64,000 bases of DNA from Acidaminobacter sp. JC074 (GTDB lineage: Bacteria > Bacillota > Clostridia > Peptostreptococcales > Acidaminobacteraceae): positions 1-64,000 of the forward strand of contig NZ_VANV01000019.1 in the NCBI RefSeq assembly GCF_022496765.1, in the 5' to 3' direction. Positions 57,541-64,000 of the stretch are shown here, in pieces; position 1 is the first letter of the stretch, and each line of letters starts with the position of its first letter. The notes below the pieces were generated by a model. It had not been told where the DNA came from, did not search any database, and worked only from the letters and a program-made list of their open reading frames with translations. The translations under genes and the position numbers were made by a program.

Positions 57541-57814
57541 CATCATCCTCCTTAGCATCAGCAATTGCACCTAAAGAAACTGCATTTACTGGTGGTCTAT
57601 TTCTACCAGGTGTTAATTCTTCTATTGGTGTGCCAGTCATAATAGACAGTTCTCTTAAAATAATTGGCATACATGTCCTACCTTGACAAGGTCCCATCCC
57701 CGTTCTTAAGACACGTTTCAGTTCATCAAATGTGGTATATCCATCATTAATGGCTTGTCTTATTTCTTCTATTGTTACATCTGAACAACGACATACAATT
57801 GTTTTATCTTCCAT
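57533..57814 (-). CDS. BFD-like [2Fe-2S] protein
   Basis: A 93-residue bacterioferritin-associated-ferredoxin-like domain. Cysteines VCRCSD and GPCQGRTC bind a [2Fe-2S] cluster. In HcnB and related dehydrogenase alpha subunits this domain is fused to the C-terminus; here it is a separate polypeptide. Overlaps the next gene's start. Confidence 0.9.
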   Translation of the reverse strand: MEDKTIVCRCSDVTIEEIRQAINDGYTTFDELKRVLRTGMGPCQGRTCMPIILRELSIMTGTPIEELTPGRNRPPVNAVSLGAIADAKEDDDE

Positions 57815-58302
57815 TATGACACCACCTTAATATTTCTAAATGTTTTTAAATGTTCCTTATCTACAGCCACGGTTACTAATGGTGTTCTATCCATCACCTT
57901 GCTATTCATAACACCTAATACTTCACAATCACAGATTTCCTCACCATTTCTATTTAAACCTTTAACAATCTGTCCCTTTTCAGGCAGTGGTAAAAACTCA
58001 TATGGTATTTTAAAAGACGCTTTATCTTCAGAATATGTGTAGTCTACAACCATGATGGCTAATCCTGGACAGTTGAATACACAAAGTGAACAACCGTTGC
58101 ATGTATCATGATAAATGACTGGCAAGTCATTGATATCTTCAAAAGGCTTCATAGCGCCACGTTTACACGAAGTTGCACAAGGATTACATGGTATTCTTTG
58201 AAAACATTCAATAATTGCTACTGGTCCCTTATTCAATCTTTCCATTGAAGGAAAGCTACTTTCAATTTGTTCTTCAGATGCTATACCTGTTTTTTCTAAC
58301 AT
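57814..58302 (-). CDS. 4Fe-4S electron-transfer subunit of the dehydrogenase complex
   Basis: A 162-residue protein with an N-terminal cysteine group CNPCATSCKRG and a classic cluster motif CNGCSLCVFNCPG, then a small beta domain. It likely wires the flavoprotein subunits to the external electron carrier. GGGAGGGAC precedes the ATG at 58302; the frame is open further upstream but has no ribosome site there. Ends with the TAATG-type overlap to the BFD gene. Confidence 0.88.
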   Translation of the reverse strand: MLEKTGIASEEQIESSFPSMERLNKGPVAIIECFQRIPCNPCATSCKRGAMKPFEDINDLPVIYHDTCNGCSLCVFNCPGLAIMVVDYTYSEDKASFKIPYEFLPLPEKGQIVKGLNRNGEEICDCEVLGVMNSKVMDRTPLVTVAVDKEHLKTFRNIKVVS

Positions 58303-58312
58303 AAGTCCCTCC

Positions 58313-59389
58313 CTATAAACTCGCTTTTGCCATACCAGCACGAATATGATCGCCAGCATGACCTGCTCTTAGTGACGAAAGTTGTGCATGATAATCCTCA
58401 TATAAGTTTTCAAAATCATCATGTACTTTACCAATACTCTTTGCAGCAGCAAGTCCAGCAATGTGGCCTTCTACCATTGCACTAGAAGCTTCTTCAATAC
58501 CACCAACATCGCCTGCGATGTATATCTGGTCTGACGACGTTTTTAAATCTTTATCTCTAAGTGGTACATAACCACCGAATTCTCTAACAAATCTCATTTC
58601 ACAACCTGATTGGAATAAGAGCTCAGAAAGTGGTGAAAGACCTACCGATACACACATGACATCTACATCAAAAGTTTGTTCTGTACCCGGCACTTGTTGC
58701 CATTTGTCATCAAGTTGAACAATGGTTGCAGATTCAAGTGAGTCTATACCATCAGCACGTTTTACTGTATGTCCTGTTAAAATTGGTACACCCATTCTTC
58801 TGATCTTAGAAGCATGAACCAAATAACCCCCAATTGTTGGAGAGGCATCTAAGATCGCCTTAACATTAACACCTGCCTGCATCAACTGATAAGAAACAAT
58901 TAAGCCAATGTTACCTGCGCCAACCATGAGTACATTATGACCTGGTCTCACACCGTGAATGTTCATAAGTGTTTGAACGGCGCCTGCACCATAGATACCA
59001 GGCATGTCGTTATTAGGAAATGCTAGAGATTTCTCTGAAGCACCTGTCGCTATAATAATGCGTTCCGGACGCACTTTAAAATACTTGTTTCTCTGTTCTA
59101 TTGAGATAACACCATCTTCATAAACAGACAGTACATTTGCATCTTTTAAGATTTCAACCTTCTCAAATGATTTTAACTGGTCAATTAGAATATCTGTAAT
59201 ATCTATCCCTCTAGTACCTGCATACTGTTTTTCAGATCCAAAAAACATATGTGTTTGCTTAATTAACTGACCACCAAGGATGTCACTTCTTTCACATAAC
59301 ATAACCTCAGCACCAGCTGAAGCTGCAGATATTGCAGCACATAGTCCAGCAGGACCGCCACCGACTACCAAAACTTCTACATGCTTCAT
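58313..59389 (-). CDS. NAD(P)/FAD oxidoreductase, alpha subunit (HcnB-like)
   Basis: A 358-residue two-dinucleotide-binding flavoprotein. FAD motif VLVVGGGPAGLCAAISAASAGAEVMLCE; second nucleotide motif NVLMVGAGNIGLIVSYQLMQAG; GDVGGIEEASSAMVEGHIAGLAAA completes FAD binding. It matches HcnB/proline dehydrogenase alpha without the C-terminal BFD domain. ATG overlaps the preceding stop. Confidence 0.92.
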   Translation of the reverse strand: MKHVEVLVVGGGPAGLCAAISAASAGAEVMLCERSDILGGQLIKQTHMFFGSEKQYAGTRGIDITDILIDQLKSFEKVEILKDANVLSVYEDGVISIEQRNKYFKVRPERIIIATGASEKSLAFPNNDMPGIYGAGAVQTLMNIHGVRPGHNVLMVGAGNIGLIVSYQLMQAGVNVKAILDASPTIGGYLVHASKIRRMGVPILTGHTVKRADGIDSLESATIVQLDDKWQQVPGTEQTFDVDVMCVSVGLSPLSELLFQSGCEMRFVREFGGYVPLRDKDLKTSSDQIYIAGDVGGIEEASSAMVEGHIAGLAAAKSIGKVHDDFENLYEDYHAQLSSLRAGHAGDHIRAGMAKASL

Positions 59390-59691
59390 TTGATTGCCCC
59401 CTTACCTTCTTGAGATTTAACCACCATGCCCTCTTTCAGAGGTTCTGTACATATCCTTACATTGGCAACGCCATCTACTTCCATTAAACAAGAAGAGCAA
59501 TTGCCGATTGCACAATAGAAACCTCTAGGTCGATGATGTTCATGACTATGACTTAATACCTTGATGCCTGCTGCATGAAGTGCTGCCGCTATGGTTTCGC
59601 CTTCATAACCCTTAATGACTTGACCGTTACATGTAAATTCTACTTCTCTACCCTTTTTAAAGTCCAATACTGGATGTTCATGAATTCTCAT
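59386..59691 (-). CDS. (2Fe-2S)-binding small subunit (HcnA-like)
   Basis: A 101-residue ferredoxin-like protein. Cys60, Cys65, Cys68 and Cys81 (FYCAIGNCSSCLMEVDG and VRICTEP) follow the 2Fe-2S pattern of HcnA and of sarcosine/proline dehydrogenase small subunits. GGGGGGAAAT precedes the ATG. First gene of the sigma-54 operon; the promoter lies 35 bases upstream. Confidence 0.92.
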   Translation of the reverse strand: MRIHEHPVLDFKKGREVEFTCNGQVIKGYEGETIAAALHAAGIKVLSHSHEHHRPRGFYCAIGNCSSCLMEVDGVANVRICTEPLKEGMVVKSQEGKGAIK

Positions 59692-59725
59692 ATTTCCCCC
59701 CTATATCAATATTTGCCCTATATAA

Positions 59726-59741
59726 AGCACAAACCATGCCA
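59726..59741 (-). promoter_or_regulatory. Sigma-54 promoter of the dehydrogenase operon
   Basis: The minus strand reads TGGCATGGTTTGTGCT, with GG at -24 and GC at -12 in exact spacing. It matches the TGGCAYG-N4-TTGCW consensus except for one T to G change before the TGC. A sigma-54 activator is encoded just upstream. Confidence 0.85.
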
Positions 59742-59777
59742 AAATAAAATGGCTATTTTTCAACACATAAAAAGAAG

Positions 59778-59799
59778 ACCTGTCAGAATTCTGACAGGT
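59778..59799. promoter_or_regulatory. Perfect 22-bp palindrome (activator site or terminator)
   Basis: The core GTCAGAATTCTGAC (59782-59795) is extended by four matching bases on each side. It shares the GTCAGAAT-N2-TGAC core with the two sites at 59914-59946. On the minus strand it is followed by a T-rich tail, so it could also terminate the regulator's transcript. Confidence 0.6.
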
Positions 59800-59913
59800 C
59801 CTATTCGTCTTATTTATTTATACTTTTTTAGTGCCAATTTTAGACATCTTGAAAACACTTGATTATTCAGACAATTTAGAATATTGTTATAACATTCACA
59901 ATCATTTGAATAC

Positions 59914-59946
59914 GTCAGAATATTGACACGCAGTCAGAATCCTGAC
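59914..59946. promoter_or_regulatory. Paired upstream activator sites for the sigma-54 regulator
   Basis: GTCAGAATATTGAC (59914-59927) and GTCAGAATCCTGAC (59933-59946) are two near-palindromes 19 bases apart, ending right at the stop codon of the activator gene. They are about 185 bases upstream of the sigma-54 promoter, the usual place for enhancer sites. Confidence 0.7.
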
Positions 59947-59948
59947 AC

Positions 59949-61673
59949 CTACTCTAAGCCATACTTGTCCATCTTAAAGTACAAGGTAGAACGCGGTATT
60001 TTCAAAAGCTTGGCAGCCATAGCCTTTGAACTTGATTGGTCAAGTGCTGACTGTATGGCTTCTTTTTCTGTCTTTTCAAGCAAGTCATTTAAAGAATAAG
60101 AAGGTCCTACCTTCATCTTAATGGCCATGTTCCTGATAACATCTGGTAAAAAAGCATCTGATATGTCATGCAGACCATTATTTTTAGATAAGATGACCAT
60201 TCTTTCAATGATGTTTTTAAGCTCTCTAATATTACCTTCCCAGTGATAGTTCTTAAGAAGTAACATGATATCATCTGACATATTTAAATTTCTGTAGCCG
60301 TAAGTTTCTTTAAAGTCCTCTAAAAACTTTCTTGCAATCAGTTCAATGTCGCCAGGTCTTTCACGTAGAGGCGCTAGATGAACACCAATACCATTTAACC
60401 TAAAATACAGGTCTTTTCTGAAGAGACCTTGATCACTCAGCTCTAAAAGATCCTTGTTTGAAGCAGCAATCACCCTTACATCAACTTTGATTGGCTCATT
60501 ACTCCCTACTGGTACAACTTCACCATCTTCTAAAACTCTTAATAACTTGGCCTGCATTTCAAGCGGCATATCACCTATTTCATCTAAAAACAGGGTACCA
60601 CCACTAGCAAACTCAAAGCGTCCAACTTTTCCAGATGTCGACGCACCTGAAAAGGCGCCTGATTCATAACCAAAGAGTTCTGATTCAAATAAGTCTCTAG
60701 GAATAGCAGAACAGTTTATAGGTACAAACAGACCACTTCTAGTCGATTCATGGTGAATGGCTCTTGCCAGGACTTCCTTACCAGTACCTGATTCACCAGA
60801 AATCAAAATATTCAACATGGATTTTGAAACCATTCTTGTCAGTTTAACAACTTCAACCCATGAAGGATCATTTCCTACCATGGTATCAAAGGTATATCTT
60901 TCTTCACCAATGGCTTGTAATTCTTTCTGTAGTACTTCCAAGTTAGACTCTTTTTTCTTTAAGTCCTCTGTAATTTTTATTTGTTCAGAGATGTCTTTAT
61001 CGTAAGAAATTGCTCCAATCAAAATACCATCTTGATATAAGGGACTGGCAGTGATTAGATTATGGCAACCTTCTCTAGGTAGATTGTAGACATCAACATA
61101 TTTCTTTTCTGTATCGAGTACTGTTGGCAAAAGAGCCGTTGGGAAAAAATCCGTTAAGACATTGTTATACATGATTTCTCTAGATATCTGATAGAGTTTC
61201 TCAGCACTCTTGTTCCAAAACTTAACTCTACATGAGGTATCGATGATACAGATGGCCATATGGATGTTGTCCAGTATGGATGTTATCAAAACGCTGTTCT
61301 CATCGTCTACCTGTTGATACATAGATAAAATCTTTTGCTTATCCACAAAGCCATGCACATGGTTTGAATAAACACCAAAATACCTGTAATCATCTGTTTT
61401 TTCAATAAAATCTTTTATGGTCATACCACCATCAATGGCCCCATGCCATTTATCTTCTAAAGATTTTCTATTCATATGTAAAGAAAGAACATCGTAACTT
61501 GATAAGATGGCATATTGGTCCTTTTTCTTGATCATCATAAACTTATGACCCTTATCTAATAGTTGACCTGTTGCTCTTTCTAAGTTGAAATCACGGTTAT
61601 CATAAAGCAAAATATCATGATCCATCACATCTTTTAACAGCATATTGTCAATAACTGACTTCTCTAGAATCAT
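59949..61673 (-). CDS. Sigma-54-dependent activator with CBS-like and PAS domains
   Basis: A 574-residue enhancer-binding protein. Residues 10-125 look like a pair of CBS-type repeats, 130-235 is a PAS domain (MAICIIDTSCRVKFWNKSAEKL), 262-500 the AAA domain with Walker A GESGTGKE (293-300) and Walker B GGTLFLDEIGDM, and the end is a Fis-type helix-turn-helix. The sigma-54-contacting loop is GAFSGA (339-344) rather than the usual GAFTGA. It is located immediately upstream of the operon it most likely controls and binds the GTCAGAAT-type sites. Confidence 0.93.
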   Translation of the reverse strand: MILEKSVIDNMLLKDVMDHDILLYDNRDFNLERATGQLLDKGHKFMMIKKKDQYAILSSYDVLSLHMNRKSLEDKWHGAIDGGMTIKDFIEKTDDYRYFGVYSNHVHGFVDKQKILSMYQQVDDENSVLITSILDNIHMAICIIDTSCRVKFWNKSAEKLYQISREIMYNNVLTDFFPTALLPTVLDTEKKYVDVYNLPREGCHNLITASPLYQDGILIGAISYDKDISEQIKITEDLKKKESNLEVLQKELQAIGEERYTFDTMVGNDPSWVEVVKLTRMVSKSMLNILISGESGTGKEVLARAIHHESTRSGLFVPINCSAIPRDLFESELFGYESGAFSGASTSGKVGRFEFASGGTLFLDEIGDMPLEMQAKLLRVLEDGEVVPVGSNEPIKVDVRVIAASNKDLLELSDQGLFRKDLYFRLNGIGVHLAPLRERPGDIELIARKFLEDFKETYGYRNLNMSDDIMLLLKNYHWEGNIRELKNIIERMVILSKNNGLHDISDAFLPDVIRNMAIKMKVGPSYSLNDLLEKTEKEAIQSALDQSSSKAMAAKLLKIPRSTLYFKMDKYGLE

Positions 61674-61788
61674 ATCTAATCTCCTCTTTTAAACAGTTTA
61701 ACACATAATTTATTTTGACTACAGAAAATTTATTTCTGTATCCGAAACATTTATGATATAATGAATACTGATGAATTTGGGAGGTTCT

Positions 61789-63174
61789 ATGAAAAACAAA
61801 AAAGAAATGATGTTAAAGGCGCCAATGGTCAAGGTTGTCTTGATGATGGCACTGCCCGTTATGATGTCCAACTTGATGCAGACACTTTATAATTTAGCTG
61901 ACACCTACTGGGTTGGCCAGTATGAAATGATGAACGGCTTCGAAGGCGAAATGCTTTCTGCTATCATTTTGATATTTCCAGCAATCGGTATGCTTTTGGC
62001 TTTAGGAACAGGAATTTCAACAGCCTGTATCAGTTTAATATCTCAATATATTGGATCTGGTAATGAAGACCATGCTAAAAAAGTCGCTGCGCAAGCCCTA
62101 TCTTTTTCTTTTATATCATCACTTATTCTAGGGATTATCGGTGCTATATTTACACCACTAATCGTCAAACTACTGGGTGCTGAAGGCGCCGTTTTAGAAA
62201 ATGGCATCATCTATCTAAGACTTATGATGTTTGGTCTGCCAACTGTTTTTCTTTTCTTCACATTTAATGCAATTAAACAATCTCAAGGTGACACTTTCTC
62301 ACCTATGTTATTTTCTATATTATCTGTTACCCTAAACATCATACTTGATCCAATCTTAATGATTGTATTCGATATGGGTATTGCCGGTGCGGCCATTGCA
62401 ACAATCTTTTCAAGAGGCTTATTTATAGTATTTGCCATAGGTTCTTTGTTTAAAGAATCTAAAAGACATATGAAACTGGACTATCATGACTTAAAGTTAG
62501 ATATGATTGTTATTAAACAAATATTTCAAATCGGTTTACCCGCTTCTATCTCAAGCGTCATGTCATCATTTGGTTTTGGGGTATTAAATAACTTTGTTAT
62601 TGGATTTGGTGTGCCGACTCTTACAGCTTTTGGTATTGGAAATCGTATTACAGGTTTGATCCTTATGCCTGCTATGGGCATCGGATCAGCACTGGGTGCT
62701 ATTGTTGGAACAAACTTAGGTGCTGAAAATGTGCCTAGAGCTAAATCAGCGGTTAAGGTTTCCTTCTTACTTTCATCAGGCATACTCGTTGCAGGTGGGG
62801 CTATCATTTTTGTCCTAGCAGAGCCGATTATTTTACAGTTTAACAATGTACCGGAAGTGGTCAGTCAGGCAACGGTTTACTTAAAGCTCATTATTGCAAC
62901 CATACCACTTATGGCGGCATTCTCAGTTTTAAATGGCACCTTTATCGGTTCAGGTCATACTGGCTTATCACTCTTTATATCTGCTGGTAGACTATGGCTA
63001 CTAAGGATTCCGCTTATTGTTATCTTTAAAAACTTTACAAACCTTGGCACCAACTCTGTATGGTATGCCATGATACTGAGTAACCTGATTATTTGCCTGA
63101 TTGGCTATGCAATCTATAAAACAGGTACTTGGGAAACAAAAATAGTAAAAGAGCCACGTGTCAAAGTGGCATAA
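61789..63174 (+). CDS. MATE-family multidrug/cation exporter
   Basis: A 461-residue protein with 12 predicted membrane spans in two bundles. The start MVKVVLMMALPVMMSNLMQTLYNLADTYWVGQ and the mid-protein QIGLPASISSVMSSFGFGVLNNFV are the pseudo-twofold family repeats. It couples Na+ or H+ entry to drug efflux. GGGAGG precedes the ATG at 61789. A single-gene unit divergent from the sigma-54 regulator. Confidence 0.93.
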   Translation: MKNKKEMMLKAPMVKVVLMMALPVMMSNLMQTLYNLADTYWVGQYEMMNGFEGEMLSAIILIFPAIGMLLALGTGISTACISLISQYIGSGNEDHAKKVAAQALSFSFISSLILGIIGAIFTPLIVKLLGAEGAVLENGIIYLRLMMFGLPTVFLFFTFNAIKQSQGDTFSPMLFSILSVTLNIILDPILMIVFDMGIAGAAIATIFSRGLFIVFAIGSLFKESKRHMKLDYHDLKLDMIVIKQIFQIGLPASISSVMSSFGFGVLNNFVIGFGVPTLTAFGIGNRITGLILMPAMGIGSALGAIVGTNLGAENVPRAKSAVKVSFLLSSGILVAGGAIIFVLAEPIILQFNNVPEVVSQATVYLKLIIATIPLMAAFSVLNGTFIGSGHTGLSLFISAGRLWLLRIPLIVIFKNFTNLGTNSVWYAMILSNLIICLIGYAIYKTGTWETKIVKEPRVKVA

Positions 63175-63175
63175 G

Positions 63176-63202
63176 AAAAACGGTAGTTAATCTACCGTTT
63201 TT
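63176..63202. terminator. Bidirectional terminator behind the MATE gene
   Basis: AAAAACGGTAG (63176-63186) pairs with 63192-63202, T run on both sides; its 3' arm includes the end of the mini membrane protein gene. Confidence 0.85.
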
Positions 63203-63419
63203 TTAACCATATAATGATACTAATAATAAAAAGAACTCCTATCAATAATACCGTTTCTATGCTAATTGACGAAGGTATTCTAGTGGCTACAAATGTAGCT
63301 GTAGGCCCATCTACACCACCTATTATACCTATTGCAGTTGCTTCATTCGATGCTTTGTTGATCCATATAAAAGCAACTAGTATTAAAACTATACTGATGA
63401 CAATATATCTCTTCTTCAA
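63192..63419 (-). CDS. Small membrane protein with OadB-like motif
   Basis: A 75-residue protein with two membrane spans (about 5-20 and 52-71) joined by a loop holding GIIGGVDGPTATFVA. That loop matches the conserved GIIGGADGPTAIFV region of the beta subunit (OadB/GcdB/MmdB) of sodium-pumping decarboxylases, which is a 370-400 residue, many-span protein. Start is TTG with GGAG five bases upstream. The ribosome site is inside the last codons of the GGDEF gene, so translation is coupled to it. Confidence 0.7.
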   Translation of the reverse strand: MKKRYIVISIVLILVAFIWINKASNEATAIGIIGGVDGPTATFVATRIPSSISIETVLLIGVLFIISIIIWLKKR

Positions 63420-63421
63420 AA

Positions 63422-64000
63422 CTACTCCATATCATTGTAGAAACTGATTTGATTTCTCCCCTTATCTTTGGCTACATATAAAGCATTATCTGCATTATGA
63501 ATGATTTGCTCCATAGTCATATCATTAGATGGAATCACACTGTAACCACCAATTGTAATGGTAATGATGTCTTCAATAGGCGAATAAGTATGCTCAATGG
63601 CATGGTCTTTGATGTTATAAGTCATTTCTTCTGCTACTTGTAAAGCACCATCGTAATCAACATTTGATAGGACCGCAACAAACTCATCACCACCATATCT
63701 CGCAACAAAGTCAATTTCACGTTTCAAAGCACGCTTTAACAGACTGGCTACTAAGAATAAACACTTATCACCTTCCACATGACCATAGTTGTCATTGTAT
63801 TCCTTAAAGAAATCAATATCAATAATCAATAGACTTACAAGTTCCTGCTGCCTTTTAGCCCTATGTAGCTCTCTTGTAAAATAATCGACAAACGATCGTC
63901 TGTTAGGAATATTTGTAAGAGCATCTATATAAGACATATGTGACAATTTCTCATTTAATACTTCCAGCTTATTCTGTGTTTTTATTCTCTCTTTAATCTC
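63422..64000 (-). CDS. GGDEF diguanylate cyclase (partial, 5' end outside window)
   Basis: The visible 192 residues are a short coiled-coil (ERIKTQNKLEVLNEKLSHM) running into a complete GGDEF domain that synthesises c-di-GMP. The A-site is RYGGDEF, and an inhibitory I-site RxxD (REID) stands five residues before RYGG. DALTNIPNRRSF, IDIDFFKEYNDNYGH and NADNALYVAKDKGRNQ are the other family motifs. The reading frame stays open to the window edge, so the sensor part lies beyond 64000. Confidence 0.92.
   Translation of the reverse strand, partial: EIKERIKTQNKLEVLNEKLSHMSYIDALTNIPNRRSFVDYFTRELHRAKRQQELVSLLIIDIDFFKEYNDNYGHVEGDKCLFLVASLLKRALKREIDFVARYGGDEFVAVLSNVDYDGALQVAEEMTYNIKDHAIEHTYSPIEDIITITIGGYSVIPSNDMTMEQIIHNADNALYVAKDKGRNQISFYNDME

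Noticed and set aside
63192-63419. Decayed oadB pseudogene
   Set aside because: The small frame has its own well-spaced ribosome site, two complete membrane spans and a clean stop, and no further OadB sequence lies on either side.

Overview
The window comes from a low-GC, endospore-clade-like anaerobic Firmicute, most likely a member of the Clostridia. Support comes from AT-rich intergenic DNA, strong GGAGG ribosome sites with frequent TTG/GTG starts, a T-box, FMN and GEMM-I riboswitches, ammonia-dependent asparagine synthetase (asnA), a tungsten-type aldehyde:ferredoxin oxidoreductase, and YlqG/YlqH/YaaR-like flagellar-associated proteins. I cannot name the species. Nearly all genes lie on the minus strand; the plus-strand exceptions are an SDR, a frameshifted enoate-type reductase, a BrxD-like ATPase and a MATE exporter.

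Layout. 1-5.2 kb: a truncated aldehyde dehydrogenase, an AraC regulator, a flavodoxin, an SDR and a 2,4-dienoyl-CoA-reductase-type flavoenzyme broken at a G run. 5.2-10.1 kb: a hypothetical gene and a xylose operon xylA-xylR-xylB whose promoter sits between two copies of an operator-like repeat. 10.1-12.3 kb: an NTF2-like protein, an Old Yellow Enzyme and an Rrf2 regulator, with the same inverted repeat in front of the last two. 12.4-14.3 kb: tRNA-Arg and rph-rdgB-yfcE. 14.4-16.3 kb: a complete partner-switching module (HATPase, STAS, receiver-PP2C). 16.4-27.6 kb: a cell-wall amidase, a PurM/HypE-like protein, an orphan solute-binding lipoprotein and the oligopeptide system oppB-C-D-F plus oppA. 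28-34.7 kb: ligA, pcrA, a methyltransferase and asnA behind an Asn T-box. 34.8-37.6 kb: yaaR, ylqH and ylqG homologues, then two tandem GEMM-I riboswitches that face no gene. 37.7-43.8 kb: a two-gene ABC-2 exporter with ATPase, a lipoprotein and a LuxR-type two-component system. 43.9-53.4 kb: tag, a BaiN-like flavoprotein, the BrxD-like ATPase, cvfB, a pseudo-receiver beside a membrane CheA-like kinase, ribU behind an FMN riboswitch, and a degenerate sensor kinase. 53.5-61.7 kb: a redox island with ThiS-like protein, AOR, polyferredoxin, and a five-subunit HcnABC-like amino acid/amine dehydrogenase under a sigma-54 promoter and a sigma-54 activator. 61.8-64 kb: MATE exporter, a tiny OadB-motif membrane protein and a GGDEF cyclase that runs off the edge.

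How the parts fit. The metabolism is fermentative: sugar entry (xylose), peptide uptake, and amine or amino-acid oxidation whose aldehyde product could be oxidised by the neighbouring AOR with electrons going to ferredoxin. Several second-messenger and phosphorelay parts are unusual: the two orphan GEMM-I aptamers, the GGDEF cyclase translationally coupled to a mini membrane protein, and the receiver that lacks its phospho-acceptor. The best candidates for something undescribed are the orphan riboswitch pair (37.3-37.6 kb), the 53.5-61.7 kb redox island with its regulatory sites, the pseudo-receiver/CheA-CheX-like pair (47.7-50.9 kb), and the stand-alone BrxD-like ATPase (45.7-46.9 kb).
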